Shown: in pieces, positions 9,561-17,777 of the stretch
How the letters are laid out: every line of letters begins with the position of its first letter
How positions within the stretch are numbered: position 1 is the first letter of the stretch
DNA from: an uncultured Burkholderiales bacterium
GTDB taxonomy: Bacteria > Pseudomonadota > Gammaproteobacteria > Burkholderiales > Thiobacillaceae
DNA: 64,000 bases
NCBI GenBank assembly: GCA_937949525.1
Contig: CALEDT010000008.1
Coordinates: forward strand, 1-64,000
Direction of reading: 5' to 3'
Translations under genes and position numbers: made by a program
Notes under the pieces: model-generated
The model's input: the letters and a program-made list of their open reading frames with translations, nothing else
Told to the model about the DNA's origin: nothing
Database searches by the model: none

Positions 9561-10208
9561 ATGGCGCAGATGATCCTCACCCGGGCCAAGGTTTACGACC
9601 CGGTCCTCAGGATCATCCATGGCTGGAACGCATTGGCCATCGTCCTGCTGTTGCTCGGTGCGCAGTTGGCGAAGTGGTTGCAGTACACGCCAGAGGCCAT
9701 CTTCCTCTGGCGCTTTCACGTCTGGGTCGGCTACGCGCTGCTGGTGGGGCTGGTGGCGCGGGTGTTGTGGGGCATCAACGGGCCGACGCACGCCCGGCTG
9801 TCCGCGTTTTGGCAGTGGCGGGCGTGGGTGGCGGCGGTGAGGGCGCGCGCCTGGTTCGCCGCGCCGTCCGGCTGGGGGCATCAGCCGGTGGCCAGTCTGG
9901 CCTATGTGCTGTTGTATCTGATGCTGGCACTGATGGCGATCAGCGGGCTGCTGCTGGTGGCGGTGGAGCAGGGCGCGGGTCCGCTCGCGCCCTGGTTCGC
10001 ACATGCCGTGGAGCTCAAGTGGCTGTTCAAGACGCCGCATGACTGGATCGAGGAGTTCATCCTCGGCTTCGTCGTGCTGCACCTGGCGGCCTTGGTGCTG
10101 CACGAGTGGCGTCATGGCATCCCGCTGGCTCAGGCCATGGTGAGCGGGTATCAATATCGGCCGGTGGCGGCACCATCGCCCGGCAAGGACAACGATCAGG
10201 AAGCATGA
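9561..10208 (+). CDS. Membrane cytochrome b (cytochrome b561/hydrogenase-type)
   Basis: A 215-residue integral membrane protein with about four transmembrane helices of the cytochrome b561 / Ni-hydrogenase b-subunit type. Likely heme-ligating histidines are in RIIHGWNALAIV, FHVWVGYALL and VVLHLAALVLHEWRHG. Such proteins take electrons from the quinol pool, or pass them to it, on behalf of periplasmic cytochromes. It starts 11 bases after the monoheme cytochrome and ends two bases before the SHP gene. In known SHP clusters a b-type cytochrome accompanies SHP and DHC, matching this order. Confidence 0.88.
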   Translation: MAQMILTRAKVYDPVLRIIHGWNALAIVLLLLGAQLAKWLQYTPEAIFLWRFHVWVGYALLVGLVARVLWGINGPTHARLSAFWQWRAWVAAVRARAWFAAPSGWGHQPVASLAYVLLYLMLALMAISGLLLVAVEQGAGPLAPWFAHAVELKWLFKTPHDWIEEFILGFVVLHLAALVLHEWRHGIPLAQAMVSGYQYRPVAAPSPGKDNDQEA

Positions 10209-10209
10209 G

Positions 10210-10647
10210 ATGCGAGCGTTCGAACGATCGATGAGCCGGCGCGCCGCTGGGGTGGTGCGCCTCGCCCTGGTGTTGCCGTTGATGGCTTTGGTCTCGGTGG
10301 ACATGGCGCGCGCAAACGACCCGCGCACGATACTCGACGCCTATGTCGCCCAGGCCGGAAGCGCTTCCGCGGCACGCGGCGAACGGCTGTATCGCGGCAA
10401 ATTCACCGGTGGGCGCACGGCGGAATCGTGTACCGCCTGCCACACCGACAACCCCAAGGCCGCCGGCCAGCACGTGCGCACGCACAAGGGCATAGACCCG
10501 CTGGCCCCGGTGGCGCAGCGGGACCGATTCACCGATGCGGCCAAGGTGGAGAAGTGGTTCAAGCGCAACTGCAACGACGTGCTCGGGCGTGAATGCACCG
10601 TGCAGGAGAAGGCGGACTTCACGGCTTACATGATCTCCATACGATGA
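10210..10647 (+). CDS. SHP-type (DUF1924) monoheme cytochrome c
   Basis: A 145-residue secreted protein matching the sphaeroides heme protein (SHP) / DUF1924 family. It has a signal peptide to about residue 35, a heme motif CTACH (74-78), and a conserved pattern KRNCNDVLGREC. In that pattern two cysteines (121, 129) likely form the family disulfide and the adjacent Asn is the candidate axial heme ligand. SHP is a high-spin cytochrome whose Asn ligand leaves on reduction, letting it bind oxygen, NO and similar small molecules (family knowledge). Its stop overlaps the DHC start by four bases. Confidence 0.87.
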   Translation: MRAFERSMSRRAAGVVRLALVLPLMALVSVDMARANDPRTILDAYVAQAGSASAARGERLYRGKFTGGRTAESCTACHTDNPKAAGQHVRTHKGIDPLAPVAQRDRFTDAAKVEKWFKRNCNDVLGRECTVQEKADFTAYMISIR

Positions 10648-11192
10648 GACCGACGATGGAACGGACGGGCAGCGGCATCAACTGGAAGAACTTGGCGCTG
10701 CTGACGCTGGGCGTGGCGGGCACGCTGTTCTGGATAGCGCAGGCACCGGCCAGTGACGATGCCGTGTTCCCCATGCCTTCCGGCAGACTGTACGCGGCGG
10801 AATGCGGCGGCTGCCACACCGCCTACGCACCGGGTTTCCTGCCGGCGCGTTCGTGGCGCCGGATGATGAACGAGTTGGCCGACCATTTCGGCGAGGACGT
10901 GAGCCTGCCGGAACCGGAGCGCCTGGCCATCCTCAAGGATCTCGAACTGCTGGCGGCGGACAATCCGCAGGCATCGCAACGCATGCGTCGCATCGCCGCC
11001 TCCATACCGGCCAACGCGGCGCCGCAGCGCATCTCGGAAACCGCCTTCTTCCGCTTCATGCATGACGAGGTGCCCAACCACTTCTGGCGGCGCAAGAAGA
11101 TCGGCAGCAAGGCCAATTGCGGCGCGTGCCACATCCGCGCCGACCAGGGACGCTACGGCGAGCGCGAGGTGCGCATTCCGCCGGCGGATTGA
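10644..11192 (+). CDS. Diheme cytochrome c (DHC), electron donor to SHP
   Basis: A 182-residue diheme cytochrome with an N-terminal membrane segment or signal (residues 16-35) and two heme motifs, CGGCH (54-58) and CGACH (159-163). The sequence RSWRRMMNELADHFGEDVSLPE is typical of the DHC family, which reduces SHP. The start ATG 10644 overlaps the SHP stop codon; an internal ATG at 10656 is possible. It is the last gene of the operon, with no obvious terminator before the convergent zinc-ribbon gene. Confidence 0.87.
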   Translation: MRPTMERTGSGINWKNLALLTLGVAGTLFWIAQAPASDDAVFPMPSGRLYAAECGGCHTAYAPGFLPARSWRRMMNELADHFGEDVSLPEPERLAILKDLELLAADNPQASQRMRRIAASIPANAAPQRISETAFFRFMHDEVPNHFWRRKKIGSKANCGACHIRADQGRYGEREVRIPPAD

Positions 11193-11277
11193 TCACACGC
11201 CGCGGCGCGCCACCGCAAAGGTGGCCACGCCCGGTCCGGCCCTGTCCCGATGATCGGACGAGGGCATCCGGCCGCGA

Positions 11278-11574
11278 TCAGTCCCCGAACAGCTTGTCGA
11301 GCGCCGCGCGCGCGTCGCTCACCGGCGGTTTCCCGGGCACCGGCGTGCCGATACGCGGCTGGAACCAGTCACAGAAGTTGGCGCGCGTCTTGTCGCCGAC
11401 CTCGTCCGCCGCCCGTTCGCGGCACTGCTTGGCCTTGCCGGTATCGAAATGGCGGCACATGCGGCAGACGTGCAGTTCCGCCCGGCAGGCGATGCAGGTG
11501 GCACGCCGGCCGAACGGTTGCGGCACGTCGCGCAGATCGGCGCCGCAGCGCCAGCATTGGAGTCGTTCGCTCAT
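11278..11574 (-). CDS. Small zinc-ribbon protein of unknown function
   Basis: A 98-residue soluble protein rich in paired cysteines: CWRCG near the start, CIAC, then CRMCRHFD, a single Cys in AKQCRE and one in NFCDWFQPR. This fits one or two zinc ribbons. The C-terminal half (FCDWFQPR, then DARAALDKLFGD) looks like a conserved tail in small proteobacterial zinc-binding proteins. No partner or pathway can be assigned. It diverges from the molybdopterin-binding-fold gene. Confidence 0.75.
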   Translation of the reverse strand: MSERLQCWRCGADLRDVPQPFGRRATCIACRAELHVCRMCRHFDTGKAKQCRERAADEVGDKTRANFCDWFQPRIGTPVPGKPPVSDARAALDKLFGD

Positions 11575-11638
11575 GCGTGCAATGTTCCTTGGATCACCGC
11601 AATAATCGGGTCAGGAAACCCGTCGATCATACCTGCAC

Positions 11639-12406
11639 ATGTCGTTCGGCCTCATCATCATCGGCGACGAGATATTGTCCGGCAAGCGCGAGGACAAGCA
11701 TTTCGCGCGGGTACGCGAGCTGCTCGCGGCGCGCGCGCTGCGGCTGGCGTGGGTGCGCTATCTCGGCGACGACCGCGCGCGGCTGACGCGGGAGCTGCGC
11801 CAGACCTTCGCTGGCGAGGACATCGTGTTCAGTTGCGGCGGCATCGGCGCCACGCCGGATGATCACACGCGTCAGGCCGCCGCCGCCGCGCTCGGGGTGC
11901 CGCTGCGCCTGCACCCCGAAGCGCGCGCGCTGATCGCCGCGCACATGGCCGAGATCGGCCAGCCGCTGACACCCGAACGGCTGCGCATGGGCGAGCTGCC
12001 GGACAGTGCCAGCCTGATTCCCAACCCGTACAACCGCATTCCCGGATTCACGCTGCGACGCCACCATTTCGTGCCGGGCTTTCCGGTGATGGCCTGGCCG
12101 ATGATCGAGTGGGTGCTGGACACGCTCTATCCCGAGCGGTGCGGCGGGGCGGGGGAAGCCGAGCGCGGCATGATCGTCGAGGGGCTCAACGAGGGCACGC
12201 TGACGCCGCTGATGGATGCGGTGGAACGGGAGTTTCCCGCTGTGCATGTCTACAGTCTGCCGCGCATCGATCCGGCGCGGCCGTTTCATTACCACATCGA
12301 CCTGGGCGTCAAGGGGGAACGCGGGGCGGTCGAGCCGGCGTTCTCGCGCCTGCGCGCCGGGGTGCTGGCCTTGGGCGGCAAGGTGTCGTCGGAAGAAGCG
12401 GGTTGA
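11639..12406 (+). CDS. MoCF_biosynth/CinA-N domain protein
   Basis: A 255-residue cytoplasmic protein of the molybdopterin-binding (MoaB/Mog-like) fold, as in the N-terminal half of CinA. Visible motifs are FGLIIIGDEILSGKREDKHF at the start and SCGGIGATPDDHTRQAAA, the family's conserved GGxGxTxDD loop. There is no C-terminal PncC-like deamidase domain, so it is the short form. These stand-alone CinA-N proteins are common in proteobacteria and are often annotated only as molybdopterin-binding. No molybdenum cofactor genes are nearby. Confidence 0.88.
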   Translation: MSFGLIIIGDEILSGKREDKHFARVRELLAARALRLAWVRYLGDDRARLTRELRQTFAGEDIVFSCGGIGATPDDHTRQAAAAALGVPLRLHPEARALIAAHMAEIGQPLTPERLRMGELPDSASLIPNPYNRIPGFTLRRHHFVPGFPVMAWPMIEWVLDTLYPERCGGAGEAERGMIVEGLNEGTLTPLMDAVEREFPAVHVYSLPRIDPARPFHYHIDLGVKGERGAVEPAFSRLRAGVLALGGKVSSEEAG

Positions 12407-12422
12407 GCCCGGCGCGCGTGCA

Positions 12423-14207
12423 TCACCCGGCGGTGTCGACGTGCCGCTTCAACCAGAACTCGAGCAGTGCCAGATGCCATAGCTTGCTGCCCTGGATGCG
12501 CGTCAGGTGCCGGTCGGGTGCCGCCAGCAGCTTGTCGACGTAAGCACGCTGGAACAGGCCGCGTTCACGGCAGGCGCGGCTATCGAGCACGTCGCGCATG
12601 AAATCGAGGAATTCGCCGCGCACGTACTTCAGCGCCGGCATGGGAAAGTAACCCTTGCGCCGATCGATCACCGCGTCCGGCAGCTTGCCGCGCGCGATGC
12701 GTTTCAGGATGTGCTTGCCGCCGGAGGCCAGTTTGAGTCCCGCCGGCATGGTCGCGGCCAGTTCCACCAGTTCGTGATCGAGGAAGGGCACGCGCGCCTC
12801 CAGGCCCCACGCCATGGTCATGTTGTCGACCCGCTTGACCGGGTCGTCGGTGATCAACATGGTCGTGTCCATGCGCAGCACCTGGTCGATGAACTCGTCC
12901 GCATCCGGCTCGGTCAGGCGCGCGGCGACGGTGAACGCGGCATGATCGATGCCGTGGTAGGGCGCCGTCACGGCCTCCAGGTATTCATCGTGATCGCGAT
13001 CGAAATAATGGCGGCGGAAGCGTTCCAGCGGCGAACCGGCGGTATCGGTATGCATGCGCGGGTACCAGTAGTAGCCGGCGAATACCTCGTCCGCGCCCTG
13101 TCCGGTCTGCACCACCTTGACGTTGCGCGCCACCTGCTCGGCAAGCAGGTAGAACGCGATCGCGTCCTGGCTGACCATGGGTTCGGCCATCTCGTCCACC
13201 GCTTCCGGCAGGCGCGCCAGCACCTGCGCGTTGGCGATGTGGAACTGATGATGGCGGGTGGCGTAATGCTCGGCGACGGCATCGGAATACTCGAACTCGT
13301 CGCCGCGTTCCTCGGGCTGGTCGTCGAAACCGACCGAAAACGTCATCAGATCGTCGACGCCCTGTTCCGCCAGCAGCGCCACCAGCAGGCTGGAGTCCAG
13401 CCCACCGGACAGCAACACGCCGACCTTGACGTCGGCGATCATCTGCCGCTTGCGTACGGCCGCGCACAGGGCGTCGTGGATGGCCGTGGCCCACTCGTCC
13501 TCGCTCATCGCCCTGGCCGGACGACGCGCGCGCAGACGCCAGTAGATGCGCGAGCGGACACGCGCCTGGGTGTCGATGTTCATCACCGTCGCCGGCGCAA
13601 GCTTGCGCACGCCAGCCAGTATCGTGTGCGGCGCCGGCACGACGGCGTGCAGGGTCAGGTGGTGGTGCAGGCCGACCGGATCGATGCTGGTGTCGACCGT
13701 GCCGCCAGCCAGCAGCGCGGCCGGCGTGGAGGCAAAACGCAGGCGTGCCTCGTCCAGGCTGTAGTACAACGGCTTGATGCCCAGGCGGTCGCGTGCCAGC
13801 AGCAGGTTGCCGGCGACGCGATCCCACAGCGCGAACGCGAAGGCGCCGTGCAGGCGTTCGACGCAGGCGTCGCCCCATTCCGCGTAGGCGCGCAGGATCA
13901 CCTCGGTATCGCCGTCGGAATGGAAACGGTGGCCGCGCGCCTTTAGTTCGCCGCGCAGTTGCGGGTAGTTGTAGATGGTGCCGTTGAACACCAGCGCCAG
14001 ACCGGATTCCGCATCCACCATCGGCTGGCGCGAGTGGTCGCTGAGGTCGATGATGGCCAGGCGTCGGTGGCCCAACGCGAGCGCACCGTCCACATGCAAG
14101 CCATCGCCATCCGGCCCGCGCCGGGCCAGGCGCGCGACCATGCGGCGCAAGCCGTCGAGGTCGGGGTGGTCACCGTCCAGACGCAGTTCACCGGCAATGC
14201 CGCACAT
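12423..14207 (-). CDS. N-acetylglutaminylglutamine amidotransferase (asparagine-synthase type)
   Basis: A 594-residue class II glutamine amidotransferase fused to an asparagine-synthase-type ATP pyrophosphatase domain. Cys2 is the glutaminase nucleophile (MCGIAGELR). The PP-loop is LLSGGLDSSLLV, and QTGQGADEVFAGYYWYP and DPVKRVDNMTMAWGLEARVPFLD are intact. The overall pattern and length match the amidotransferase that makes the osmolyte N-acetylglutaminylglutamine amide, more closely than ordinary AsnB. In Pseudomonas the partner dipeptide synthetase is adjacent; here the neighbour is srkA, and no synthetase is in the window. The exact product is therefore inferred. Confidence 0.82.
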   Translation of the reverse strand: MCGIAGELRLDGDHPDLDGLRRMVARLARRGPDGDGLHVDGALALGHRRLAIIDLSDHSRQPMVDAESGLALVFNGTIYNYPQLRGELKARGHRFHSDGDTEVILRAYAEWGDACVERLHGAFAFALWDRVAGNLLLARDRLGIKPLYYSLDEARLRFASTPAALLAGGTVDTSIDPVGLHHHLTLHAVVPAPHTILAGVRKLAPATVMNIDTQARVRSRIYWRLRARRPARAMSEDEWATAIHDALCAAVRKRQMIADVKVGVLLSGGLDSSLLVALLAEQGVDDLMTFSVGFDDQPEERGDEFEYSDAVAEHYATRHHQFHIANAQVLARLPEAVDEMAEPMVSQDAIAFYLLAEQVARNVKVVQTGQGADEVFAGYYWYPRMHTDTAGSPLERFRRHYFDRDHDEYLEAVTAPYHGIDHAAFTVAARLTEPDADEFIDQVLRMDTTMLITDDPVKRVDNMTMAWGLEARVPFLDHELVELAATMPAGLKLASGGKHILKRIARGKLPDAVIDRRKGYFPMPALKYVRGEFLDFMRDVLDSRACRERGLFQRAYVDKLLAAPDRHLTRIQGSKLWHLALLEFWLKRHVDTAG

Positions 14208-14237
14208 GCGCGTGCTCCGGCGCGACGTGCGCCAGGT

Positions 14238-15230
14238 TCATTGCGGCCATGGAGGTTCTTCCTGCATCAGCGCGATCTGCTCGCGCAGTTCCAGGATCCG
14301 CTCTTGCCAATAATGCTCGGTGCCGAACCAAGGGAAGGCGGCGGGAAAAGCCGGATCGTCCCAGCGCCGCGCCAACCAGGCACTATGATGGATCAGCCGA
14401 AGCGTGCGCAGGGCCTCGATCAGGTGCAATTCGCGCACATCGAACGGGCGGAACAGGCGATAGCCGGCCAGCACGTGCTCCAGTTGCAGGCGCATGCCGT
14501 CGCGGTCGCCGGACAGCAGCATCCACAGATCCTGCACCGCCGGCCCCATGCGGCTGTCATCGAAATCCACGAACAGCGGCCCGGCATCGTTCCACAGCAC
14601 GTTGCCGGCGTGACAGTCGCCGTGCAGGCGCAGGTGTTCCACCGGCCCCGCGCGCTGGAAACAGGCACGCGCCAGTTCCAGGGCGGCATCGACGGTGCTT
14701 TCCCAGGCCGCGCGCAGTGTGCCCGGCAGCCATGCGCCGGCACGCAGAAAGTCGCGCGAGGCGTCACCGAAGGTGGCGATGTCCAGAGAGGGGCGCGCGA
14801 CATAGGCGCGCGTCGCGCCGAGGGCATGCATGCGGCCGAGGTAGCGTCCCATCCAGGTCAGGTTGAGTTCGCCAGCGAACTCGGCCATGCGTCCGCACAG
14901 GCGGGCATAGACCGCGAAGCGGAAGCCCCGGTGCCGGTGCAGCGTGCTGTCCCGGTCGAATGACAGCGGCGCGCCCACCGGGATCTCGCGCGCGGCGAGC
15001 TCCAGCGTGAACCCGTGTTCCTCCAGGATGGCCGCGTCGCTCCAGCGCTCCGGACGATAGAACTTCGCCACCACCGGGGCTTCGTCCTCGACGCCGATTT
15101 GATAGACACGGTTCTCGTAGCTGTTGAGCGCGAGCAGGCGGCCATCGAGGCGCAGCCCGATTGACTCGATCGCATCCAGAACGACGTCCGGGGTGAGCCG
15201 GTCGTAAGGATGGGTTGAGAAGTCGTTCAT
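14238..15230 (-). CDS. srkA: Stress response kinase A (SrkA/YihE family)
   Basis: A 330-residue cytoplasmic Ser/Thr kinase-like phosphotransferase of the APH/choline-kinase fold. It has LNSYENRVYQIGVEDEAPVVAKFYRPERW (nucleotide-binding Lys), the catalytic loop LHGDCHAGNVLW and the metal-binding segment VDFDDSRMGP. In E. coli SrkA protects against stress-induced cell death and is part of the Cpx regulon (established); a Cpx-like locus is present at 59.3-62 kb here. It lies 30 bases upstream of the amidotransferase on the same strand, so co-transcription is possible. Confidence 0.92.
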   Translation of the reverse strand: MNDFSTHPYDRLTPDVVLDAIESIGLRLDGRLLALNSYENRVYQIGVEDEAPVVAKFYRPERWSDAAILEEHGFTLELAAREIPVGAPLSFDRDSTLHRHRGFRFAVYARLCGRMAEFAGELNLTWMGRYLGRMHALGATRAYVARPSLDIATFGDASRDFLRAGAWLPGTLRAAWESTVDAALELARACFQRAGPVEHLRLHGDCHAGNVLWNDAGPLFVDFDDSRMGPAVQDLWMLLSGDRDGMRLQLEHVLAGYRLFRPFDVRELHLIEALRTLRLIHHSAWLARRWDDPAFPAAFPWFGTEHYWQERILELREQIALMQEEPPWPQ

Positions 15231-15272
15231 GCCGCCATTCTATGCCCGCGACAGGCGCGGCGGCGCGCAGCG

Positions 15273-15668
15273 TCAGACGCTGGTGCGGATCTGTGATGGC
15301 GGTTCCTGGTCGCGTGCTTCGATCAGCTCCAGCGCGCCCTGCGGCGGCACCTGATAGATCAGCACGTCGCGGCTGTCCAGCACCTTCATGACCCGCGTCC
15401 TGCCTTCCATCTCGAAGCGAAAGCTGCCACCGGCGGTGGCATTGACCAATCGTTCGCGTTCCTCGCGCGCCTCTCGCGCGGCTTCGAGCGCTTCGACGAC
15501 ATTGGTTTCGCGCGCCTCCGCTGGCGGCAGAGCGGCGCGCTCGGACGCGGCGTCGTTGCGCGCACGGGGCGATGCCGCGTCCTCGGGGACACGCGCCTGC
15601 GCGGGTGTGACGCGAGCCTCGCCATAGGTCGTGGCCGGAAGCACGACCGCGACGCCGGTGACTTCCAT
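15273..15668 (-). CDS. Small protein with FlaG-like C-terminal region
   Basis: A 131-residue protein with no signal peptide. The first two thirds are low-complexity, rich in Ala, Glu and Arg. The last 40 residues (SFRFEMEGRTRVMKVLDSR, then IYQVPPQGALELIEA) resemble the conserved core of FlaG, a flagellar accessory protein: an aromatic-rich strand, a KVLDS turn, and a Q-(V/I)-P-P helix start. No flagellar genes are seen in the window, so the role is unknown. It follows the small gene at 15686-16039 by 17 bases and is probably in one operon with it. Confidence 0.6.
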   Translation of the reverse strand: MEVTGVAVVLPATTYGEARVTPAQARVPEDAASPRARNDAASERAALPPAEARETNVVEALEAAREAREERERLVNATAGGSFRFEMEGRTRVMKVLDSRDVLIYQVPPQGALELIEARDQEPPSQIRTSV

Positions 15669-15685
15669 GGTGTCCGTCCGCCGGA

Positions 15686-16039
15686 TCAGTTCAGGGCGTT
15701 GGTCTGACTGTACGCCTCGATGGCGCGCGTGACCGAACGCGGCGTCTGTTCGGGCTGCTCCGCTTCGCGCCGCTGTACCGCGTCCGCGCGCAAGCGCTGT
15801 TCGCGCACGTCGGCGCCGTTCGCCTCGGACGTGGTCCGCGTCGTTGCGCTGTTGGCGGCGGCGTCGCGCCGGGCACCGTCACTGAGGGTGACGCGGTCGC
15901 CGACTTCGGCCACGACTTCACGCGTCGCACGCGTCTGGCGCGCATCTTCTTCCGCGCGCCGGGCGGCCACGCCGGCCTGCTGCTGATCCGCATACGCGGC
16001 GACCGGATTGAACTGGGGTGAAACGCTTGCCGGTTCCAT
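15686..16039 (-). CDS. Small Ala/Arg/Glu-rich protein, unknown function
   Basis: A 117-residue hydrophilic protein, probably largely disordered. The only distinctive piece is VGDRVTLSDGARRDA, a phrase like that found in proteobacterial flagellum- and secretion-associated small proteins. No signal peptide, membrane helix or cysteine was seen. It is preceded by a good ribosome binding site (AGGAGG about nine bases before the ATG), which supports it being a real gene. It is paired with the FlaG-like gene downstream. Confidence 0.55.
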   Translation of the reverse strand: MEPASVSPQFNPVAAYADQQQAGVAARRAEEDARQTRATREVVAEVGDRVTLSDGARRDAAANSATTRTTSEANGADVREQRLRADAVQRREAEQPEQTPRSVTRAIEAYSQTNALN

Positions 16040-16357
16040 GACTACCTCCTGAGAAGACGGCGATCACCTCGACCCTGGCGCGCGAATGTCCACGCCCATG
16101 GTATTGCTCGCCACGACGCGCTCCCCGTCGGGGCAATGACGTCGCGGAACGCCGCTTCACTGCCTGGTCCCGGGAGGGAGCACGTACGTTATCAGCATAG
16201 CCTGATCTTTCAATCCGTTGAAGCCGTCGTCCCATGCGCGGCGCGGCGTTCGGACCATCGGGGCATCACACTCACCCGGCGACGGACAGGCGCACCACCG
16301 CCGCCGGGAGAGACGTACCAGGCGCGTCGCGGCGCGCATGCGGTACAGTTGGCCGCT
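16040..16357. other. Intergenic gap (318 bases) between divergent genes
   Basis: No gene is supported. A reversed copy of the dispersed hairpin repeat occupies 16101-16141. Promoters for the divergent flanking genes must lie here, but no clear consensus pair was found on either strand. Confidence 0.5.
16101..16141 (-). repeat. Dispersed hairpin repeat, copy 2 (reverse orientation)
   Basis: On the minus strand it reads CGTCATTGC, a 25-base loop, then GCAAT. The arms are at 16133-16137 and 16103-16107. The loop is longer than in the other two copies, but the CGTCATTGC head is identical to copy 1. Confidence 0.5.
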
Positions 16358-17188
16358 ATGCAACCGCATCGCTCCTCGTCGTCGATTTTTCGTGCCCCGT
16401 ACCGTTCGCGCCCCGTGGCTTTCTGGTGGTATCTGCTGGCGGCGCTGGCCTGGTTCGTCAGCGGTGGCGTGCGTGCCGAGGGCGTAACCCAGCGCATCGT
16501 GCTGCCATCCGGGACCGAGTTCGGGGTGTCCCGCCATGCCGCCGATGGCGACGTGCTGGCGTTGTGGTTCACCGGCCAGTTCGGTCGGGTCGAGGAGGAA
16601 CACCGGGCGGCGGCGGACATGGCGGCGCGGGGTGTCGAGACCTGGGTGGTCGACCTGCTGGCGCCCTATTTTCTTCCCTTGTTGCCCAGTAGCTGGGCGC
16701 TCGTGCCCGACCGCGACCTCGGCGACCTGCTCGATGCGGCGCACAGGCAGTACCCGGGCCGTCGCATCGTGCTGGTGGCGCCGGGCCGCGCGGCGGCCAT
16801 CGCGTTGCGCGCGGCCATGCAGTGGCGGTTGCGGCATGGCGCCGAGGCCGGCGACAGACTGGCCGGGACCGTGCTGATGTTTCCGCTGTTGTATCAGGAA
16901 CTGGTGCCCGGTGAGGAACCGAGTTACGACCCGATCGTGCACCAGAGCCGCGGCGACATCGTCATCCTGCAACCGACCTCGTCCGCAGGCTTCTGGTGGC
17001 GAGAGCGCTTGCAATCCCATCTGCAGGCTGCCGGCAGCCGGGTCCGCGTCGAGCTTCTGCCGGGATTGCGCGACGGCTTCTACCGGCGTGCCGACATCAA
17101 CGAGCGCGAGCTTGCCGTAGCGCGCGAACTGGGCGACATCACGCTACGCGGTCTGCATGCGCTGTTGGAGTCCGGGCAACGACCATGA
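16358..17188 (+). CDS. Exported alpha/beta-hydrolase-like protein lacking the usual nucleophile
   Basis: A 276-residue protein with an N-terminal membrane or signal segment (residues 17-37, ending GGVRA). The body has the strand-helix alternation of an alpha/beta hydrolase: a DVLALWFTG strand, GVETWVVDLLAPYF, and RRIVLVAPGRAAAIAL. Where the serine nucleophile elbow (GxSxG) is expected it reads APGRAAA, so the catalytic Ser is absent. A late Asp/His pair is also unclear. It is 30 bases upstream of a TlpA-like thioredoxin and probably co-transcribed. It may be a binding protein rather than an enzyme. Function is unknown. Confidence 0.7.
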   Translation: MQPHRSSSSIFRAPYRSRPVAFWWYLLAALAWFVSGGVRAEGVTQRIVLPSGTEFGVSRHAADGDVLALWFTGQFGRVEEEHRAAADMAARGVETWVVDLLAPYFLPLLPSSWALVPDRDLGDLLDAAHRQYPGRRIVLVAPGRAAAIALRAAMQWRLRHGAEAGDRLAGTVLMFPLLYQELVPGEEPSYDPIVHQSRGDIVILQPTSSAGFWWRERLQSHLQAAGSRVRVELLPGLRDGFYRRADINERELAVARELGDITLRGLHALLESGQRP

Positions 17189-17218
17189 TCTCCAACCCCG
17201 ACACCTGAGGATGCAAGC

Positions 17219-17731
17219 ATGAAACATGTGAAACACTGGCTGGCCATGCTGGCCTTGAGCCTGCTTGCCGCGCATGCGGCGGCATCGCAGTTGCGTGACG
17301 TCACGCCGCGTCCGGCGCCCTCGCTGCTGCTGACGCAACTGGATGGCGGCCGGGTCGACCTGGATCAGATGCGCGGCCGCGTGGTGCTGGTCAATTTCTG
17401 GGCGGTGTGGTGCCCACCGTGCCGCAAGGAGATGCCGTCCATGGCGCGCCTCGCGGACCGGCTGGCGGGACAACCGTTCACCATCCTCGGTGTCAACGTG
17501 GGTGAAAGTCCGGAGGAGATTCGCGCCTTCCTGGCCCAGGTGCCGGTGAACTTCCCGATACTGCTCGATCAGGAAGCGCGCTCCCTGAAACCGTGGAACG
17601 TGTTCGCGTTCCCCACCACGTATGTGGTCGACAAGCGTGGCAGGTTGCGTCTGGGACTGTTCGGTTCCATCGAATGGGACGACCCCGAGGCCGTCGCTCG
17701 CCTGGAGGCCCTGCTCGCCGAGCCGGATTGA
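17219..17731 (+). CDS. TlpA-like periplasmic thiol:disulfide oxidoreductase
   Basis: A 170-residue secreted thioredoxin-fold protein. A signal peptide ends near residue 22 (AAHAAASQ), the active site is WCPPC (residues 64-68), and the cis-proline is in FPTTYVV. A redoxin/AhpC-TSA-like insertion is visible (ILGVNVGESPEEIRAFL). Such proteins reduce periplasmic cysteines, for example apocytochrome CxxCH motifs during heme attachment. That fits a genome rich in c-type cytochromes but is not proven here. It follows the hydrolase-like gene and converges on the rhodanese gene. Confidence 0.9.
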   Translation: MKHVKHWLAMLALSLLAAHAAASQLRDVTPRPAPSLLLTQLDGGRVDLDQMRGRVVLVNFWAVWCPPCRKEMPSMARLADRLAGQPFTILGVNVGESPEEIRAFLAQVPVNFPILLDQEARSLKPWNVFAFPTTYVVDKRGRLRLGLFGSIEWDDPEAVARLEALLAEPD

Positions 17732-17736
17732 TCAAC

Positions 17737-17766
17737 GGGCCGGATCGACCGGGGCCGGATCGACCG
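17737..17766. repeat. Perfect tandem pair of 15-base units
   Basis: GGGCCGGATCGACCG occurs twice with no gap (17737-17751 and 17752-17766). A degenerate third unit (GGGCCGCGATCAACA) runs into the end of the rhodanese gene. It lies between two convergent genes and begins six bases after the TlpA-like stop. No T-run follows on either strand, so it is not a typical terminator. Confidence 0.7.
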
Positions 17767-17777
17767 TCGGGCCGCGA

